Under the pieces are notes generated by a model. The model did no database searches. It was not told the origin of the DNA and worked only from the letters and a program-made list of their open reading frames with translations. A program made the translations under genes and the position numbers. Positions 59,415 through 64,000 of a stretch of DNA of 64,000 bases are shown piece after piece (positions within the stretch are counted from its first letter, which is position 1; each line of letters starts with the position of its first letter). This DNA is from Alphaproteobacteria bacterium. GTDB taxonomy: Bacteria; Pseudomonadota; Alphaproteobacteria; UBA9219; RFNS01. The stretch is from the NCBI GenBank assembly GCA_037200005.1, contig JBBCGY010000001.1, positions 1,631,103 through 1,695,102 on the forward strand, written 5' to 3'.

Positions 59415-59658
59415 TTATCTATCCTCCACGTCGATTGGCGCGGGGTCTGCATCGACTTCAGATCGAGATGCTGATCGCTGTCCGCGAATTATTTTCATGA
59501 CTTGCCGCACCGCTTCCAAATGGACGTTACGGACGCCGCAGGGGGTCGTGCACCGAGCCGAGAATAACTCCTCCGGCATCGACGTCTCTGAGCGACGTCA
59601 TTGGTTTGCGCAAAGTGGGCGTTTCGATGCTCGCCAGAATTTTGAAAGCTGACTGGAG
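59415..59658 (-). other. Possible C-terminal continuation of DrmA behind an in-frame TGA
   Basis: After the DrmA stop (TGA, 59661-59659) the same frame continues open: LQSAFKILASIETPTLRKPM, TSLRDVDAGGVILGSVHDPL. After one frame change near 59530 it reads RNVHLEAVRQVMKIIRGQRS to a TAA at 59417-59415 that ends two bases before drmB begins. Either a substitution created the TGA, or a separate small ORF of about 60 aa lies here (ATG at 59598). Confidence 0.4.
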
Positions 59659-62600
59659 TCAGAGCGATAAGTGAAACGCTGCACCAACGCCCAACACGCG
59701 ATCTTCCACGAAGCGCCTGTAGTGATCGACATGTGTCGTGGCTCCGATGCCGTTTACACCGCGCCCATCCACCCCGATTGCTTCAAGAGCGAACTCGGTG
59801 ATTGCCGCGACTGCCTTAGTGTAGCCGCTCCCGGAATAGTTTTCCGCCAGGCCTTGATTGCGCTTGCGGTGGTGAATGTGCGCGCCCGGTCTTTCGCATT
59901 GTCTGTGGCAGCCGCGAATAGATCTTGCTCGACGACTCCGCAAAGAAATGCCTGGAATACGCTAGGCAGAACGCGCTGAATGGCTCGGTCGGCCCACCGC
60001 TGCACGGCAGGTGGAGGGATCATACGCTCCAGAAAGCGATGGAACTGATCGTGCGTCTCGACAACGTACCGATCTCGACGGCTATGCGGCGTCGGCACAA
60101 AGATGCTGAAGCCGACATGCGTTCGCCCAACTCGACTGGATGCTTGAATGTATTCAGCGATATCTGAAGGCATGCCAGCGAAGAACATCGCGTTGAATTT
60201 ATCTACATCGACGCCGTGGCTAATGGCCGAGGTCGCTACGATATTGCGCAGCACATCTCCAAGTCCAGGAAAGTCTTGGCCGGAAACCGTATCGCTTTCC
60301 GCACGGGCCATAACGTCCTGAATTTCTGCCGTAGTGACGCCCCCAGAAATCAAGTCTGTTGTGAACGCAAGTTCAGCAATGCCGTCGCTGCACTGATCAC
60401 GTTCTACCTGCGCCGCGAGTGTCTCAATGATTTGGTCGCCGCCTTTTTTGTTCGTGACGTATGTCAGCGAAATTCGCAGCAGATCAATAAGTGTCGCCAA
60501 TTCATTTAGCCCGTCCGGGCGAGCCAATAGTTGAGCTAGCGCCGCCTGCCTCAATGGCGTTACGGGCGGTCGTCGGCGCGCAGGACGGAGCTAAGTCTTT
60601 TAACGGCTTCGTTGGCTTGTCCGTTTTGTAGAAGCCTCCACAACCGCGTTACAGACAAATGGTAAGCTGAAACGACGGCCGAAGTCGTCATCGTGTGTGA
60701 ACGACCATTAGTCATGATCGACACATAAGTGCGCATGCGCGGCGCAGTCTTTTCTGGCTTTAGACGGGCCGGAGTTGTCTGCGCTAGCTCAGCTCGCGCG
60801 GTGTTTCGAGGCACTCTTGGTGAGGCGTAGAAAGACTCATATAGGTTGGGGCCTGGATACGGAAAGCGAAGCGGTTCACGCTGGTAGAGTACGCGGAGCT
60901 GCCGATCGGGATCAGAAATCGTCGCAGTCGCGGCAATCACTTTAGCAAGGCGCGGTCTGCCTGGTGAGGATGAGTCCGCTGGCCACTTAGCGACCTGCTT
61001 GGAAAGCACGCCTTGGCCCAACGCAAGAAGTATACGCTCCAGCGTGGTTTCAAACAATCCTGAGAATGTGCCTAAGCTCTCGTCCAGCAAGTGCCCTTCG
61101 TCTTGAATGATGAGGCTGGGGAACGGGTCATGGAACACCATGCTCCCCTGAACAAAGGCTGGCTGAAGTCGTGTCCATCCGTCGTCTTCGGCCTTTGCAA
61201 GTGCCTGCCTACCTCTCGGCGAGAAAAGATGCTTGCTTTGCGGATCCATGTACCGCGCAACGCCAAGCATCCCGGCAATTTGATTGATCGTGCGATCATG
61301 CTGGCCCAACAGCGCCAGTTTATCGATCGTGCCTAAAACGACGGAAGGCGCTCGCTGATAAATGGTGTCATCAGTCAAGATGAACGGAAGCGGCTCACGG
61401 TGCGGTGACGGTGGGTTTAATTTGTTCCAATCACAGCCCTGATCGTTGAAACAAACGATCCCAATACGGCCATGTTGCGCCGGGTATTTTCGCATACCGG
61501 TCACATGGCCACAGCACGGACACTTGCGAAGTTTGTCGTAGGACTCCAGCGCTTCAATATACTTTGCTGACCGACGTCGTGCTTTCTCTGCAACCTCAGT
61601 GTCGTCTGAAGGCGGATTAAGGAGAGAATGATCAGTCGCATGCGCGGCGACGGTTATAAGCGGTACGCCGCCGAAACCTTGCGCGGCGCGATTGGGCGTA
61701 TTTCCCGATCCGACCCAAAAGCCCAATTCGAATGGCCAACCGGCGAGTTTGTGTCGAAGCCGTACAAGCTCGGCGTTGACGAGAATCCGCATTAAGCGAC
61801 GTGCTTGTTGCAGCGTTAGAAGACGTAGCGGGTAACGGACAAGCGCCGTGACGCCTCGCGCTTTTCCACGGTAACGGTCGAAAAACAGATTGTATATTAA
61901 CAAGCCAAAGAAGGCCTCTGATTTTCCGCCGCCAGTCGCAAAATACAAAAGGCTCGCGGATAATTCGTCCCGCTGTTCGTCAAACTCTTGCGGTATCTCT
62001 CTCGACACGAGTGTCGGGATATGCGCCAAAATGAACGCCAACTGGAAGAGGCGCCAGTCCGTGAACTTCGAACCGCCATACGCTGCGAAAGCCTCGTTTG
62101 TCCGAAGCCATGCTTCGTAGGGTACAGCTAGCTTTTGCAACCGCGCGCTCTCTTGGGTGTCCTTGGCAGTCTGGAGCTCTCTAGAGCTAACTTGGGCACG
62201 CCTCAGAAGTTCAATTCCCGATCGAATATGTCCAGCTTCTTTTCGATATGCCGCGATATCTTTTGCATGAGCCGTACGCTCGGTGTCAGCAAGGTCTTCC
62301 GGAAGAGCGGCGCCTACGTCCACGTCTGCCTGCGCCTTGATCCACGCCTCGTACGCAGTGGGCAACGCCAGCAAATCTTCCAGCGGCGTAGCTTCGGAAG
62401 ACAACGCTGTATAGGACGTTGGCATGCCCGCAATACTTGTTGGATCGATACGCGGCTGATGGTATTTCGGCGTCCACGTGGTCGCCAAATGCACTACGGT
62501 CTCAACAGACTCGCATTGGCGTACCCCGCAGTTCAACCCCATCGCCGGATAAGTCAGCCAATCTGCAAATCTGTATGAAGGCCGCACCCGATCCAAGTTA

Positions 62601-64000
62601 AGTGACTTATGCAATGCCGTCGGCACTAAAGCGTCGAGTTGTACTTGAAAGATTGCATGCTCGAATGCATTGGCGTCCCGCCCAGAAGGAAGCGCTGCAT
62701 CGTTCTGAATAGCCAGCCGTACGTTTGCACGACTTTCATCAACATAGTCTTCGGCAATGTCTATTATTAACTTGAGGCCGGTGAGCGTTGGCTTAACATC
62801 ATCAACGACCGCCACTCGACGCGTCCTTAAGGCAGTTAGGTACCGATTCCACGATTCTTCGGTCGCGAAGTTGCTGGGCAGGACGCGCTCGTTAGGGCGA
62901 TACGCGTTGTTTTGGCCGGCTTCGGATGCAAGCCATGCCACTATTTTATCTTGAACATCCGCAGCCAGTTTCTGCTCAAACTCATCCATTGCGGACTGCT
63001 GAGAATCAGGATCGCCGACATCGAATTCGATAGCTCCGAGAGAAAGCGGAATTTTACGCCACTTCTGCGGAATTTGTTGAGGCGCAGCAAAGTTGTCAGC
63101 GATGCTTCCGGCATCTTGTCTGAGTGGCATCAATGCCCCGGAAGCAGGCGGCGGTCCTTCTTCTTGTTCTGCTTGTTCCGATGGCGACGGAGTTTCGGCG
63201 GTCGCGCCAGCCTCAGCCGAGTCCTCGACGCCCAGTTCGGTCACATCGCTGTTCGGAAGGTCAACAATATCGTTCGATTCAATTGGCCTAGCAACTGCAC
63301 CCGTGCGCGCATCCACCAAATTTATTCCGAGTTCACGGAACGCCTGATCGAACGCGGCTTTGCGGATCGCGGAGATTGCTTCCACGCGGCGCTCACGCGC
63401 TTCACTGCGATCTGCTCCTTGTCGTTGATAGGCGCGAGCCGAACGATCTGCTCTCTCTAAAGCCTCAGCCGCAGCTCTGGCAATGCCCTTGCTGTCCGGC
63501 GTCTCTGCATCACCGACCTGACGGGATTCTTCGGACATATCTGCCGCTTCATGACTGACTTCGGCACGAACTATTGCCTCTCCAGCTTTTTCCAGGTCCT
63601 CATCTGCCGGAAGTGGCGGGCAGCTCGCCAATTTGCTCTTGAATGAGGTCGCGAGCACGTTGCTCCACGCGCTGTCGCGTCTCCCGCGAGAGCTGCACGG
63701 GCGGCATCATGTCGTTGTCTGGGCTTGATATCTCCTCCCATGAAGGCAACTCGCGAACGTAAATCGCGAGCTGTGGTCGCAGCTCAATCGATCCAGATTG
63801 ATTGGAGTGGACCTGCAGATCCATGCCCATTGTCGCGATATGGATATCACTGGTGTCGTCCTCACCAGCTTGATCGTATCGCGGCAGGAGGAAGCCGCTC
63901 ACCAACTTCGACGACGGGCGAGCGCCGAGCATAACATCACCTTCAGGGCTGCTTCCGACGCACTTCTGCTCGGTCAGGCCAAGGAGGCCTTCAACGATTG
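59659..64000 (-). CDS. drmA: DISARM helicase DrmA (several frameshifts; 5' end beyond right edge)
   Basis: At least 1440 aa. N-terminus beyond the window; first visible residues IVEGLLGLTEQKCVGSSPEG, then ARPSSKLVSGFLLPRYD as in DrmA starts. A charged helical linker precedes the helicase core: Walker A FATGGGKSEAFFGLLIYN (61900-61945), ALVRYPLRLLTLQQARRLMR, a zinc ribbon (KCPCCGHVTGMRK, VCFNDQGCDW), VVLGTIDKLALLGQHDR, DEAD-like SLIIQDEGHLLDESLGTFSG, ATATISDPDRQLRVLYQREP, and in the next frame NIVATSAISHGVDVDKFNAM and motif VI EYIQASSRVGRTHVGF. Frame changes lie near 63640, 60570 and 59830. Together with DrmB it forms the core complex that acts on invading DNA. Confidence 0.85.

Larger units (their letters stand above)
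47027..64000. other. Accessory defence island downstream of tRNA-Ser
   Basis: From the tRNA-Ser 3' end to the right edge the base composition falls visibly (AT-rich stretches at 47030-47110, 48260-48700, 51780-52700) and genes change from housekeeping to regulators, hypothetical proteins and defence genes: two XRE regulators, DUF3768, reverse transcriptase, GIY-YIG-like nuclease, adenine methyltransferase and DISARM core. No integrase or right attachment site is inside the window, and no copy of the tRNA 3' end was noticed. Confidence 0.7.

Noticed and set aside
47027-64000. CRISPR array in the defence island
   Set aside because: No regularly spaced direct repeats were seen.

Overview
The window is GC-rich chromosomal DNA of a Gram-negative alphaproteobacterium, probably an uncultured or draft genome related to Rhodospirillales or Micavibrio-like lineages. 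The evidence is gene content and order: rpmH-rnpA-yidD-yidC; an EIIA(Man)-HPr-EI cluster followed by ahcY; dapD; an lpxD-ACP-KAS cluster for lipid A acyl chains; a gene-transfer-agent type terminase; and DUF2333, DUF3768 and class IIA HAD genes. I cannot name a species.

Layout. 1-1.6 kb: ribosome/membrane-insertion cluster (minus strand). 1.6-11.1 kb: a large secreted Cys-rich repeat protein, an acid phosphatase, TlyA methyltransferase, a YejA-type oligopeptide-binding protein, and two pilin-like genes, one joined (through a single frameshift) to an S74 chaperone-of-endosialidase tail. 11.2-17.1 kb: ClpB and a glycosyltransferase/GtrA operon interrupted by a cloverleaf-shaped palindromic DNA element. 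17-26 kb: HNH protein, lipoproteins, Hsp33, nitrogen/carbon-type PTS, RDD protein, AhcY. 26-32 kb: an Hsp70 with a long unassigned C-terminus, then a minus-strand cassette of putative toxin, two paralogous immunity-like proteins, and small and large terminase of GTA type without the rest of the GTA cluster. 32-46.8 kb: BipA/TypA, LysE, DUF2333, DapD, two EamA transporters, FabF/ACP/LpxD, an EAL protein, a possible ADP-ribosyltransferase-fold protein, a HAD phosphatase and an MFS exporter. 46.9 kb: tRNA-Ser(GGA).

From the tRNA-Ser to the right edge the sequence becomes lower in GC and accessory. I read it as a defence/genomic island: XRE regulators, hypothetical membrane proteins, a DUF3768 gene coupled to a papain-like gene, a reverse transcriptase preceded by a strongly folding RNA-like segment and followed by a GIY-YIG-like nuclease gene, then an XRE regulator plus Eco57I-type adenine methyltransferase converging on the DISARM core drmC-drmB-drmA (minus strand, drmA running off the right edge). 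The RT / folded RNA / GIY-YIG module is the best candidate for a poorly described system. DISARM itself is known, but its partner methylase and order here are unusual.

An important caveat runs through the whole window. At least thirteen otherwise well conserved core genes (typA, fabF, hslO, the PTS enzyme I gene, hsp70 and others), and nearly every island gene, are each broken by one or more single-base indels, several of them in homopolymers. Reading continues without loss in the next frame. This pattern looks like uncorrected long-read consensus error rather than biological decay, so gene boundaries given here often bridge a frameshift and should be read as the intended gene.
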